The notes beneath the pieces are model-generated. The model worked only from the letters and a program-made list of their open reading frames with translations. It did not search any database and was not told where the DNA came from. A stretch of 64,000 nt of DNA from an uncultured Aquimarina sp. (GTDB lineage: Bacteria > Bacteroidota > Bacteroidia > Flavobacteriales > Flavobacteriaceae), in the NCBI GenBank assembly GCA_947489685.1, contig CANLEM010000002.1:930001-994000 (forward strand). The letters are read 5' to 3'. The translations under genes and the position numbers were made by a program. The stretch's first letter is position 1. Each line of letters begins with the position of its first letter. Positions 12,101-19,431 of the stretch are shown here, piece by piece.

Positions 12101-15100
12101 TTGTAAATGGGACACCTACCGGTATGCCTAATCAGTATGAATTTGAATTTACAGTAAATACGCCTAGCGTAGATTTCTATACGGTAACTGTTAGGGATCA
12201 AAATAATTGTGAAGTTACAGGAACCAAGATTATTTTCCCAGAGTTATTGGCTACAGCAGCATTTACCGCAGTACCAGATTGTTTGGTAGATGATGGTGAG
12301 ATAACTGTTACGCCAACGGGAGGTTCAGATTTCACCGCAAATCCAGGCAACTTTACGTTCACCCTTAACGGAACCGATAGTGGTGGTGGAGCTGTAGGTC
12401 CAATTGTTCAAAGTGGAGCAGGAGCAGATGTATTTGCAGGCATTGCAGCAGGAACATATACTATAACTGTTTTCGATAGCGATGTAGGACCTCTAACAGG
12501 ATCTGGATGTACAACTACTGCAAATGCATTTATAGATGTACCTTTAGAACCGGTATTAGTACCAGCAACTACTTTAGTAAGTTGTGTTGGTAACACTGAT
12601 GGTGTAATTACGGCAGCATTAACTGTGGCATCTACAGATGCGGATCCAAATGTGTCTTATCAATATCAAATAACAGCTCCGGCAGCATCAGCTACGCCTT
12701 TACAAAGTAGTCCTATATTTACAGGGTTAGGTGTTGGAGTGTATACAGTTACGGCGGTAGCAACATATGCAAATGGTGCTTTAGATGTTATTTGTAGTGC
12801 TCCGGGTACGTATACTATTTCAAATCCAACACTAGCTATGGTAACTATAAATAACACTAATTATGGTTGTACTGGAGCTGACATAAACCTACCCGTATTT
12901 ACATTAACTGGTTTTACAGGAGGTACAGGATCAACATATACAATTACCTATACTATAGATGGTACACCAGTGGTAACATCACCTGTTGATCCAACAACTC
13001 TAGACACGGATCCTGCACCTGGTATCCAAATTATAGCCAATGTGCCTGGAGATTATGTGTTTACGGTTTATGATAGTAATAACTGTCCAAGCCCTCAAGC
13101 TGTTCGTACGATTGATCCATTCCCAATACTAACCAACCCAACGGTAGTTAGAGATACCAGCGGAGGTGTTGCAACAAATTTTGGAGAAATCTCTTGTGAT
13201 ACTGATGAGTTGGTAATTGTTTCTGTAGACAGAATTTTAGGAAATGTAGCTGGATATCAATTTGATTTATTACCAGTCGGAGGACCAGAGGTGCAAACAG
13301 TTGCTGAAGATGTATCTGGAACCACATCAAGTGGACCATTTACTTTAACAGCCCCTGGAACGTATGTGTTTAGAATCACAGACCTTGATACGGGATGTTC
13401 TATAGATACAACACCTTATGTTATTGATCCATTCAATGAAATTGAAGCTAATGTTGCTGTAGCAACCCAAGTTGCTTGTAATGGTGATTCAACAGGAGAA
13501 CTAAACCTGAATGTGTTAAATTATACAGGTGAATTTAATTTTACCGTAAGAAATACAACCACTGCTTTACCAGCGACTGCAGGTAATGTTGCAGCTGGAT
13601 TCACTAATCCAGTCCTTATTGGATTACCAGCTAATGGATTACCAGCAGGAACATATGTTGTAGAGATAGAAGCATTAGACGCTCCTTTCTGTGATACGGT
13701 AACAGAAACGGTAACCATAATGCAACCTGACCCATTAACATTAGCCATTGATGAAAACATCAATGCCAATTGTAATGAAGATGCTAGAGTTACTGTATCG
13801 GTAACTGGTGGAACAGGACCATATACTTTTAGAGCAGATGATGATGGTATTGCGCCATTCTTATTTGAAACCACTACGACTAATACTACGAACACATTCG
13901 TATTACCAGCTTCATTAGCAGGTATTACTTATGTTATTAGTGCAATAGATGATAATTCTTGTACATCAACACCAGTATCCATAAACGAAACAGTGTTTAC
14001 TACACCAGTGCCAACAATAACATCGGCTGTTTGGGCAGATGATTGTGTGTTTGATGATGAGTATACGATTAATGTAGTAGGAGTAAGTAATGTTGCTGCA
14101 CCTCCAGGAACAGGAGCATTAACATTCCAGATTAATGCCGAACCAGCTGTACCAGGTAATGCAAGTATTACTGAGCATAATTTTATGGTAACAAGCCCAG
14201 GAACATATACCATAAGAGTATTTGATGAAAATGGTTGTGTATCTACAGACAGTACTGTAGTAATTGTTCCTGAGTTAACAATTAACGCTAGTTTTACAAC
14301 ACCACCAAGTTGTAGAGACGCAGATGGTGTTATTACCGCTACGGTTACAGGAGGTTCTGATTTTATAGCAAACTCAGGTAACTTTACATTTACACTTACA
14401 GGAACAGGAACGACTCCTGCTGGAGTACCAGTACCGATTGGACCAACTGTTCAAACTGGTATCCCTGGAGTTGCAAATGTTTTCACGGGTCTTTCTGCCG
14501 GTACGTATACGGTATCTGTTTTAGACAGTAATGTGCTACCTGCAACAGGTTCGGGATGTACTGCTACTAGTGACCCAGTTGTTCTGGCGATCCCAGATAA
14601 TCCGGCTCCAACAGCAGTGCCAGAAGCGGTTTCTTGTATTGCAGCTAGTGATGGTAGTGTACAAATTAATTTGGCCGCAACAGATGATGGTCCATATACA
14701 TATCAATTATATGAAAATAATGGAGGTACACTAGCCATAACAGGTTTACCAATTGGCGGGCCTCAAACAGATAATGGTTTATTTACAGGTTTATCATTTG
14801 ATGCCTTACCTGCTCCGCATCCAACTGCGGGTGAGTATTTGGTAGAAGTTAGAGCGGATAGCGGATGTTCTGCATTAGTGGCCTTTGTTATACCAAATGC
14901 AACACAGGTAACAGGTGCTGTAACCGATGTAGGACCATATACATGTACAGGAGGAACTACAGAGAACTTCCCAATAGTTACAGTTACCATGAATGATGGT
15001 ACACCACCATATAATCTTACATATACAACACCTGCAGGAGTACCAATTACAGTGCTTGCAATTACCGATGAGGATGCGGTAACTCCGGGTGTGCAATATA

Positions 15101-18100
15101 CATTCTCTGCTGACGAGAGTGGAACTTATGTCTTTGCAGTAACCGATAGTAATGGTTGTGAAACAAACCCTGTTACATTTAACGAAGTTATTACGCTTCC
15201 AATAATGACAGATCCAAGTGTTACACAAGATGTGGCAATTACTTGTCCAGCAGGAGAACAAGTTACAGTAAGTGTAACTGGTGGAACAGGACCATTTACC
15301 TTTGATGTAATTAGCAGTCCGGTTGCAGTACCGTCACAAATAAACGTTCCAGCAGGTACAGCAGATAATCCAGGAACAACACCAACTATCGAAACAAATG
15401 CTACCAATGTATCCTTTGTATTACCAGCGGTTGGAGTATATGTGTTTAACATTACTGATCAAACTACGATGTGTACTGTAGAGACGAGTTATACTATAGA
15501 TCAATTTGATTTGGTAGAGGTTGTAGCTACGCAACAAACACCGGAGACATGTTTTGGAGATGCCGATGGATCAGTAGAAATTATGGTTTCTCAATATGTA
15601 GGACCATTTAGCTATACGATTGTTGATGTAGGAGTAACTCCAGAAGTAATAGTATTTACAAGTACTGTTGATTTGGTAACAGATGTAGATCCTGCTACTG
15701 CAGATACGTTTGTAATCCCACCACCACCAGGAGGATTAAGTGTAGGAAACTATAGAGTAGATATTCTTGAAACAGGTACGCCAAATTGTACAGAAAGCTC
15801 AAATATCTTTACAATTGAAGGACCTTCGGTTCCATTTGAAGTTACACTTTTTGCGATCAATGATCAAGAAACGTGTGACCCTGCTAATGATATTTCATTC
15901 CAGGCAAGTGTAGGTGGAGCCAGAGGAACAGTTACATATACCCTAGTAGAAACAGGGGCAAGTAATACTACAGGATTGTTTGGTAACTTGTCTATTGCAC
16001 AAGCAACCAATACTGCAGGAGTATTTACATTTACCGTAACGGCAGTAGATGACAACGGTACTTTTACTTGTACAGATGATGATACAATTACAGTAACTCC
16101 ACCGGCAGACGATGTGGCGATTACACCAATACCACCAAGTAGTATTACTTGTTTCGGTGATCAGGATGGAAGAATCGAAGTTATTGCTACTGCTACAGAT
16201 ACACCACTTAGATATTCTATCACTCCAAATGGTGGTACCGAAAGCGTGTTACAAACTGTAAATGTGTTTGACAACTTAGTGCCAAATACGTATACAATAA
16301 CAGTGTATGACCAACTAGGTTGTACAGCTCAAACCACTGCAATTATTAATGATGTGCCAGAGGTAGAGATTGCTATCGATAATATAACGCCAGTTACTTG
16401 TAGTGTAAATACTGTAACGGTTACGTTGAGTGCTACAAATGCTGTAGGAGTTCCGCAATTTGTGCAGGTTAATGTTACAGATTCGTCTAACCCGGTAGAA
16501 TTGGCACCAACGACAACGAATACATTTACACTTTCTGAAGGACAGTATGTGTTCTATGTGATTGATGGAAACGGATGTAGATCAAGACAGTCAGACCCAG
16601 TGCCAGTAATACCGATTAATCCAATAACATTTAATTTGGATACGAGTGCTGCTATGATTAACTGTCGTGACGAAGCTACGGCGATTATTAATATTACCGA
16701 GTTAACCGGTGGTATTGGTGACTATGAGTTCTTGCTACTAGATAGATCAACTGCACCTGCTAGTATTTTTAGAGGACCGCAGTCTACAACAGAGTTTAGA
16801 GATCTTCCACCAGGATTATATACGTATGTAGCAAGATCTGTAAGTGATAATAGTTGTATTGATTCTCGAGATTTTGATATTACGAATCCACCATTATTTG
16901 ATCCAACATTTGACTTTACTGATGTTACTTGTAATGGAGAAAATGATGGTACTATAACTATATTTGCCGCAGGAGGTACACCACCGTATTCTTATGCGAT
17001 AGACTCTATGCCAGGTGTATTCTTTAATGATGTATCAGATGGTATTCCTAATCAACATACGTTCGAGGACTTAGAGCCTGCAACATATGTGGTATTGGCA
17101 CAAGATGCTAATGGGTGTGACGTGTTATTTACTCAGATAATTGTAGAGCCAAATACGCTCGAAGCAGCAGAAATCGATAATATGCCTGAAACTTGTTTTG
17201 GAGCTAATGATGGAGCATTTACAATCGAAATTACCGGAGGTACACCACCATATGAAACCAATATCACTAATAATGATGCTGATTTTGTAGTAGACATGTT
17301 TACATATACAGGACTGCCAGGTGGAGTAACTGAAGTATTTATTAGAGATGCAAATGGATGTAGAATTAGTAGACAGATAACTATCGATCCAGGAGTTGTG
17401 CTAGATGCAGATTTAATGCCTAGATTAGAGTGTCCTGTAAGGGATACAACTAATCCAGCAAATATTTTAACTGGTCCAAGGTATTTCATCGATTTTGAAT
17501 TAACACCTAACTCGGTTAATACAGATATTATTTTTACACTAACCGGTGTTAATGGTACTGCCGACCCTGCATCAAACACTAACCTTACAGGTGAGTTTGA
17601 AGTAAATCCAGGAGAGTACCTAGGTACTATGGAACATGCAGGAGGATGTATTGTAGATGTAGGTACGATTATTATCGAAGAATATGTTCCGCTTTCTGTT
17701 CCGGTTGCGCAAATGACCAATAACCCTCAGGATCCAAATGAGTATGAAATCATTGTTACAGACGGAACACCACCGTATACTTATTTCGTAACATTTGAAG
17801 GTGTAGAGACAGAATTGGAGGATAATATTTTTGCAATCCGTGAAACTGGTGATTATACTATACGTGTATTAGACTCTAGTGGTTGTGATGTTACCTCAAC
17901 TCAGTTCTTAACGTATATTAATATTCGTATACCAAATTACTTTACACCAGATGATCCAAATGCGACAACAGATGAACAGTTCTGGTATCCAAGGCAGATA
18001 ACACCAAATGCTAATGATCCGTTCTTCTTTGAGAATATGGAAGTAACAATTTTTGATAGATACGGTAGAATGTTAGCCGAGTATAAAGGAGATCAACAAG

Positions 18101-18216
18101 GATGGAAAGGTGTTTACCAAGGAAAAGAACTTCCTTCGGGAGATTATTGGTATACCATTATCCTTAATGATATTGATAATAGAGAGTTTACAGGTCACTT
18201 TACGTTATATAGATAA
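3118..18216 (+). CDS. Giant SprB-like T9SS surface adhesin, type-B sorting domain (5032 aa)
   Basis: This is a secreted cell-surface repeat protein of the SprB/gliding-adhesin kind. A signal peptide ends near SNIYAQ (about residue 38). If Met12 at 3151 is the real start, the N-terminal region is more typical; the longer start is kept here. The head domain (AGLYWSATYY; VPGGTYVDVTA; YVCYADVTSLID) has a PA-like domain inserted around residues 165-280 (NGNIAVIRRGNCAFTTKV). A DUF11-like domain follows at about 610-700 (ELGDQLFYDLEIENVGNED). From about 1000 to 4900 there are dozens of 75-95-residue Ig-like units with the signature G.Y.Y......F..L..G.Y.V.V.D..GC. The last 95 residues (VTIFDRYGRML...GWKGVYQGKELPSGDYWY...GHFTLYR) are a CHU_C/type-B T9SS sorting domain. 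PorP/SprF-type genes flank it on both sides. Its ligand cannot be told from sequence. Confidence 0.9.
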   Translation: MTQNKTLNTQLMKTKIHIKMVLAMLLFFASNISNIYAQEIIQLRPRQTMNRVNGNLIMNGNAIVGLVDSFEDNVAYDPDVAYNGNFNNGNSISDYIDIDGDPSTFSSSSADIITPRPECTEILYAGLYWSATYYLERIPINRPTLTVNNTPIAGGYTIVNNGFFAGSVPIPPTPGLTANLVLVDDGTGNDEDGCQGIDNTAQLNGNIAVIRRGNCAFTTKVINAQNAGAIAVIIVNTNNGLFAMGGGNGAITIPAVMVNLADGNTLINEMATNTVNATLESTTDTTTGDELLTGLPLVDARKQGDADFRNVRFRVPGGTYVDVTAQNVIYDGYRGTPTNVLPVGIDPTDPGATPNPNATDDVPYVCYADVTSLIDQANTNGTYTLANMNATIGQTSGASGASGGWVLVVIYEDPLESSKFISTNDGFVEIQNSEPDVDFTYTGFTSLPDNLPVSVRYGVAALEGDRGLGATTARPNGDQLLIENNPPVTIPPTPPAFVPLGENNFTPAQNTDINPTINFFNSSITFNHQYITGRNPASQNTLGFDIDLFDLDNTDNRLVGNDQTDATFRLSTDQDTYRVFLNTFTIDIIEPELRIIKRVFDTDGTTEITNGNVELGDQLFYDLEIENVGNEDMLDDPAFPVTIRDILPANVNFVSIQTSTLPPGVTFDTSTPGIIDFDIPPSLVEETDGPIFIRFRVELVNSCENLRDACSDVIQNSALATFTGAISRETRTNNSSSVIGACGNTDGEATNFLVNIPACSTDVTFCNNTLRLEAGTGYDRYTWSGPGIAPPVVQTGPNANIFEPTNPQSGTYSVIKEDTNPADGTCMTLSEEFVVEDFRDIRNPVLDYVNGTSVITTDCSGLELPQILLCGDQTFFLETNFNTANLQSISWQRLVPDGTNPATDCVSDSNDPCSLLSGNCSDTNWVEEPAGNVSSFTVSTAGDYRILAEFEGGCFIPFYFSVFKNDYQPTLAMTPIECGFNGSVSVTNAPTNFEFSLTSGGPYSNTTVFPIAPGGGGDITVYGIDTTFPGCEYTATINVPELNPTFTITGTDPTCTNDDNGTGTGSIQILVTGGLPEYQYTISGGTLTSPIIVPNSSANNGNYTQDNLNPGIYTVEVISNRPDPECIDTQTITISPAPDFTAEAVLLAPETCDSGALVQINVTAGSGSYEYDDGSGTFQTNNVFEIPRPANPATVYTFFVADATVPAGTPDCVIEVDITGITPYVPTVLDDVTVTQPPCPGDGALVRVEVSPEVAGREYTYQLLDTRDTDPNPVYPVIDQIVTTARDITFVGVADLTSYRVRVFHNNTTDPTGAPICPVDGTDFAITSPVPVDATVATTRELSCQAAPNDTAIITISGLSGGSGAYEWSFNASSGYANITSDPFLIPVSVAGNYTVYIRNQGTGTCAVSFPAVVAPLVTVDDITFTTPGASNCSAQTFNVTATAEPIGPTYTYSITPAPVSSGPGLGEFRLRRGTVYTVTATNTANQCTYSEQFTESSLPEIQITNAVESTPVVCVGESNGELSFTVTNSTNFTYDITGPVNSSGTGTGTDPITITVGSLPAGDYTIDVRDTGLTPPSANCNDSAMVTITEPATPLTLSAVSEPADCGADTGTITATAGGGRGNYQFELRDNTNTVVPGFGYPNTSNVFNGLAAGNYTVLARDGNSSDACEVTFAIAVGQFAPPTLAVATGGDPCVDTDPATQWITITPNPTTTMVGPFEYTLTGPVTANDVPVVFLSTAPPVSAPANTFEIPNLIAGAYTVIVTNTETSCVSAVEAFTINPELTITATLTQDIDCNNPVPTITFAAADGSGVYTQFDLYTPGSPPVAVAGGGNITSPFTNAILVPGDYVVGVVDNAGCTAFSNTVTVTPFNPVTADLTPNDPTCNGLTDGSIDVEVTAGEGPFIYVLDGNAATQIGPTGDTTVTFNNVDDGLHTVTITDGSGATPVCTFDFDTTLNDPAAITATINPIRDLSCVAPMDARVEVTLAGGSGSYEWSTDGTTFTPAGTTLFTIDFSVAGPYTLSVRNAATDDCLTTFPITIDPLTEVTDLDFAGTPVLCTGPDPITSDITITPTITGGGTVVEYEITAPAPVGPQASNVFDNLAPGTYTFLARTDDGCTYSENFVIEDIDRIAVTATPVNQPTCNGDTDGELSFTVSGIDIPATATYEYEIAGGTPAIIPITATGQTAATITTGDVLPAGSYTITVTDEATGCEDTATITIDQPDVLTITGTPVVALTCVADATVTINTTGGNGGNEYTLTLGATVLGPQTSNVFAVGSAGTYTVDVEDDLGCTASTTVDVVDPPAVTASVTGGDPCYDIINAASVDISIAGGLAPFTYTVDAGASVNVVGTTFTVNGLIPNTYSIVITDANGCTDTVTHTIQPELIVNASLTKDLDCISDATITFSATGGSGSYTFDIIDVGTGTVFTPGATSPSPINTAGTYEVRVTDTSVPTNCVDTSEEIIVTMPVTPTASTNITNVLCFGDASGVVQIVPTAGVGPFQARLLPAGAFTSDLTFTGLTGAVAPGTTYNFEIIDSKGCTATIPATVIQNPEVDATINTITNIDCAVNVTGTIVLNPATGGSGAAPNEYTYVLLNSDLTQNTRTTTNPTTLPAGTGPTFDNLDADSYFVDIFASDGCSNRVGPFVVTQPPFDLDFDVIAPPADCSTGARYQIEVSGGVGPFLINEFRSTNIADFEPLNGNLNGVFTPLPNVSGNETRHEFIGLDFGVPYVFEIIDTNSGCRYFEAVPPVDPPGFDVIVDATVPAGCFGDSNGRVTFSVTTTSGATNVDWEIFDADTGVSTGFTGSEVTPITTLTVPTAPGPGLSEGNYFIRVEETAGAATPCEDAAPFTITQPPTPLTLNFLSATETHCNALLSTVTMDANGGIPGYSFAAVPGPAGADPGVYPLTNVFTLDPATSLAWTIFVQDSNVGNNCVVPREITIPAPTANPVIDNISATVDPCVFDNAYEFTVTATGQSQLQFGIDDGDSGTADTFAFVNGTPTGMPNQYEFEFTVNTPSVDFYTVTVRDQNNCEVTGTKIIFPELLATAAFTAVPDCLVDDGEITVTPTGGSDFTANPGNFTFTLNGTDSGGGAVGPIVQSGAGADVFAGIAAGTYTITVFDSDVGPLTGSGCTTTANAFIDVPLEPVLVPATTLVSCVGNTDGVITAALTVASTDADPNVSYQYQITAPAASATPLQSSPIFTGLGVGVYTVTAVATYANGALDVICSAPGTYTISNPTLAMVTINNTNYGCTGADINLPVFTLTGFTGGTGSTYTITYTIDGTPVVTSPVDPTTLDTDPAPGIQIIANVPGDYVFTVYDSNNCPSPQAVRTIDPFPILTNPTVVRDTSGGVATNFGEISCDTDELVIVSVDRILGNVAGYQFDLLPVGGPEVQTVAEDVSGTTSSGPFTLTAPGTYVFRITDLDTGCSIDTTPYVIDPFNEIEANVAVATQVACNGDSTGELNLNVLNYTGEFNFTVRNTTTALPATAGNVAAGFTNPVLIGLPANGLPAGTYVVEIEALDAPFCDTVTETVTIMQPDPLTLAIDENINANCNEDARVTVSVTGGTGPYTFRADDDGIAPFLFETTTTNTTNTFVLPASLAGITYVISAIDDNSCTSTPVSINETVFTTPVPTITSAVWADDCVFDDEYTINVVGVSNVAAPPGTGALTFQINAEPAVPGNASITEHNFMVTSPGTYTIRVFDENGCVSTDSTVVIVPELTINASFTTPPSCRDADGVITATVTGGSDFIANSGNFTFTLTGTGTTPAGVPVPIGPTVQTGIPGVANVFTGLSAGTYTVSVLDSNVLPATGSGCTATSDPVVLAIPDNPAPTAVPEAVSCIAASDGSVQINLAATDDGPYTYQLYENNGGTLAITGLPIGGPQTDNGLFTGLSFDALPAPHPTAGEYLVEVRADSGCSALVAFVIPNATQVTGAVTDVGPYTCTGGTTENFPIVTVTMNDGTPPYNLTYTTPAGVPITVLAITDEDAVTPGVQYTFSADESGTYVFAVTDSNGCETNPVTFNEVITLPIMTDPSVTQDVAITCPAGEQVTVSVTGGTGPFTFDVISSPVAVPSQINVPAGTADNPGTTPTIETNATNVSFVLPAVGVYVFNITDQTTMCTVETSYTIDQFDLVEVVATQQTPETCFGDADGSVEIMVSQYVGPFSYTIVDVGVTPEVIVFTSTVDLVTDVDPATADTFVIPPPPGGLSVGNYRVDILETGTPNCTESSNIFTIEGPSVPFEVTLFAINDQETCDPANDISFQASVGGARGTVTYTLVETGASNTTGLFGNLSIAQATNTAGVFTFTVTAVDDNGTFTCTDDDTITVTPPADDVAITPIPPSSITCFGDQDGRIEVIATATDTPLRYSITPNGGTESVLQTVNVFDNLVPNTYTITVYDQLGCTAQTTAIINDVPEVEIAIDNITPVTCSVNTVTVTLSATNAVGVPQFVQVNVTDSSNPVELAPTTTNTFTLSEGQYVFYVIDGNGCRSRQSDPVPVIPINPITFNLDTSAAMINCRDEATAIINITELTGGIGDYEFLLLDRSTAPASIFRGPQSTTEFRDLPPGLYTYVARSVSDNSCIDSRDFDITNPPLFDPTFDFTDVTCNGENDGTITIFAAGGTPPYSYAIDSMPGVFFNDVSDGIPNQHTFEDLEPATYVVLAQDANGCDVLFTQIIVEPNTLEAAEIDNMPETCFGANDGAFTIEITGGTPPYETNITNNDADFVVDMFTYTGLPGGVTEVFIRDANGCRISRQITIDPGVVLDADLMPRLECPVRDTTNPANILTGPRYFIDFELTPNSVNTDIIFTLTGVNGTADPASNTNLTGEFEVNPGEYLGTMEHAGGCIVDVGTIIIEEYVPLSVPVAQMTNNPQDPNEYEIIVTDGTPPYTYFVTFEGVETELEDNIFAIRETGDYTIRVLDSSGCDVTSTQFLTYINIRIPNYFTPDDPNATTDEQFWYPRQITPNANDPFFFENMEVTIFDRYGRMLAEYKGDQQGWKGVYQGKELPSGDYWYTIILNDIDNREFTGHFTLYR
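7126..15838 (+). repeat. Higher-order tandem repeats of about 1.8-2.1 kb in the giant adhesin
   Basis: Ig-like units recur in the same order as a super-unit of roughly seven domains. A PEL anchor followed by a short hydrophobic and Thr-rich strand marks one position of the super-unit; its Pro codons lie at 8461, 10264, 12238 and 14269, giving spacings of 1803, 1974 and 2031 bases. Other anchors agree: RELSC near 7132, RDLSC near 9025, and paired GGSDF.AN.GNFTFTL units near 12330 and 14350. Copies are clearly diverged at DNA level, so the expansion is not very recent. Outer boundaries are approximate. Confidence 0.65.
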
Positions 18217-18301
18217 TATATAACAATGAAAGTGAGTTATAAAACAATGTAGATAAAGCCTAATGACCGAAATGTCAATGGTCTGTAATTTAAAATGTTA
18301 A

Positions 18302-19258
18302 ATGAAGAAGTATATTGTAATATTTAGTCTGTTTGCAAGTTATTGCACTTTTGCCCAGGAGTTTTTTGCCCCTGTTCAAAACCAATATATCGCAGACAAC
18401 CCATATTTGATATCCTCTGCGTATGCAGGTATTGGAGATTGTTGGCAGGTCAGAGCTTCAGGTTTTGAACAATGGGTAAGTATCGAGGATTCACCAGGTA
18501 CTCAATCCCTATCTATTGATGGTAGAATATCCGACCGCTCAGGTGTTGGTGCAATTTTGTTTAATGACCAAAACGGTTTTACAACTCAAAAGGGAATTCA
18601 ATTGTCCTTTGCGCACCATTTAACATTGAGCGAGTATAATAATCAGTATTTATCTTTTGGGATAAGCTATAAGTTTACTCAATTTGGTATTGATACCTCA
18701 ACCTTTAGCAATGGAGATCCTGATAATCCTTTTAATCCGGGATTAGCAGATATAAGTGTAAATGATTCTAATTTTGATATTGCAATGTTGTATCGATTAG
18801 GAAGGTTCTTTTTAAGTGCCAATGCGGTAAACTTGTTGCAGAAAGAAATAGATGACTTTAATCCAACAGAACCTTCTACAATACAGAACTATTACATTTA
18901 TTCAGGGTATACATTTTATCATAGATTTAGCGATCTAGAAATCGAACCGTCTGTATTATATCAGAATTTTGCTGGCGATGGCCGTTCTACTACTGACTTA
19001 AACTTAAAAGTACGTAAACTACATAGAGGAGATTACTATTGGGCGGGTATAAGTATTAGATCTTTGGTAGATCAAGATTTTAAGCCGCTGTCGGTATCTC
19101 CAATGATTGGGATCAAGAAAGCTAATTTTTATGTGGCCTATGGATATCAAGTTAATGTAAACGAGGTGTTGCAGCCAACAACTGCGGCGGGATCTCATTT
19201 GATTACACTTGGCCTTGATTTTGGTTGTAGGCAGAGTAAATGTGGATGTACATATTAA
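18302..19258 (+). CDS. PorP/SprF family type IX secretion membrane protein (318 aa)
   Basis: This is an outer-membrane beta-barrel of the PorP/SprF family, which in Flavobacterium johnsoniae is needed for export or surface placement of SprB. The signal peptide ends near CTFAQEFF (about residue 19). The family hallmarks are visible: Q.QY..NPYL.SSAYAG near the mature N-terminus, then RAS...QW, LSIDGRI.D..GVGAILFNDQNG and LSFAHHLTL, and barrel strands to the end. The length of 318 residues is typical. The protein ends with CRQSKCGCTY, an unusual Cys-rich tail. It lies 85 bases after the giant type-B adhesin gene and just before a strong terminator, matching the sprB-sprF order. The family is clear; pairing with the adhesin is inferred from position. 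Confidence 0.9.
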   Translation: MKKYIVIFSLFASYCTFAQEFFAPVQNQYIADNPYLISSAYAGIGDCWQVRASGFEQWVSIEDSPGTQSLSIDGRISDRSGVGAILFNDQNGFTTQKGIQLSFAHHLTLSEYNNQYLSFGISYKFTQFGIDTSTFSNGDPDNPFNPGLADISVNDSNFDIAMLYRLGRFFLSANAVNLLQKEIDDFNPTEPSTIQNYYIYSGYTFYHRFSDLEIEPSVLYQNFAGDGRSTTDLNLKVRKLHRGDYYWAGISIRSLVDQDFKPLSVSPMIGIKKANFYVAYGYQVNVNEVLQPTTAAGSHLITLGLDFGCRQSKCGCTY

Positions 19259-19276
19259 AATTTGAAAGATATATTT

Positions 19277-19311
19277 AAAAACCACCCTTTATTAAAAGGG
19301 TGGTTTTTTTA
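19277..19311 (+). terminator. Rho-independent terminator after PorP/SprF
   Basis: A 14-bp perfect stem (AAAAACCACCCTTT with its complement) closes a 4-base ATTA loop and is followed by a T run. It separates the adhesin-PorP/SprF operon from the second giant gene, which should therefore have its own promoter in 19312-19431. I could not assign that promoter with confidence. Confidence 0.9.
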
Positions 19312-19431
19312 GGTAAATGAAATACTGTTTTTTGTTCAACTTTTTTTAAAAATGACGGTAACATTTTTATGTAAGCGAACACTTATGCATATAGATTTCA
19401 TTTGATATTTAATAAACTAACAAGATAATTA

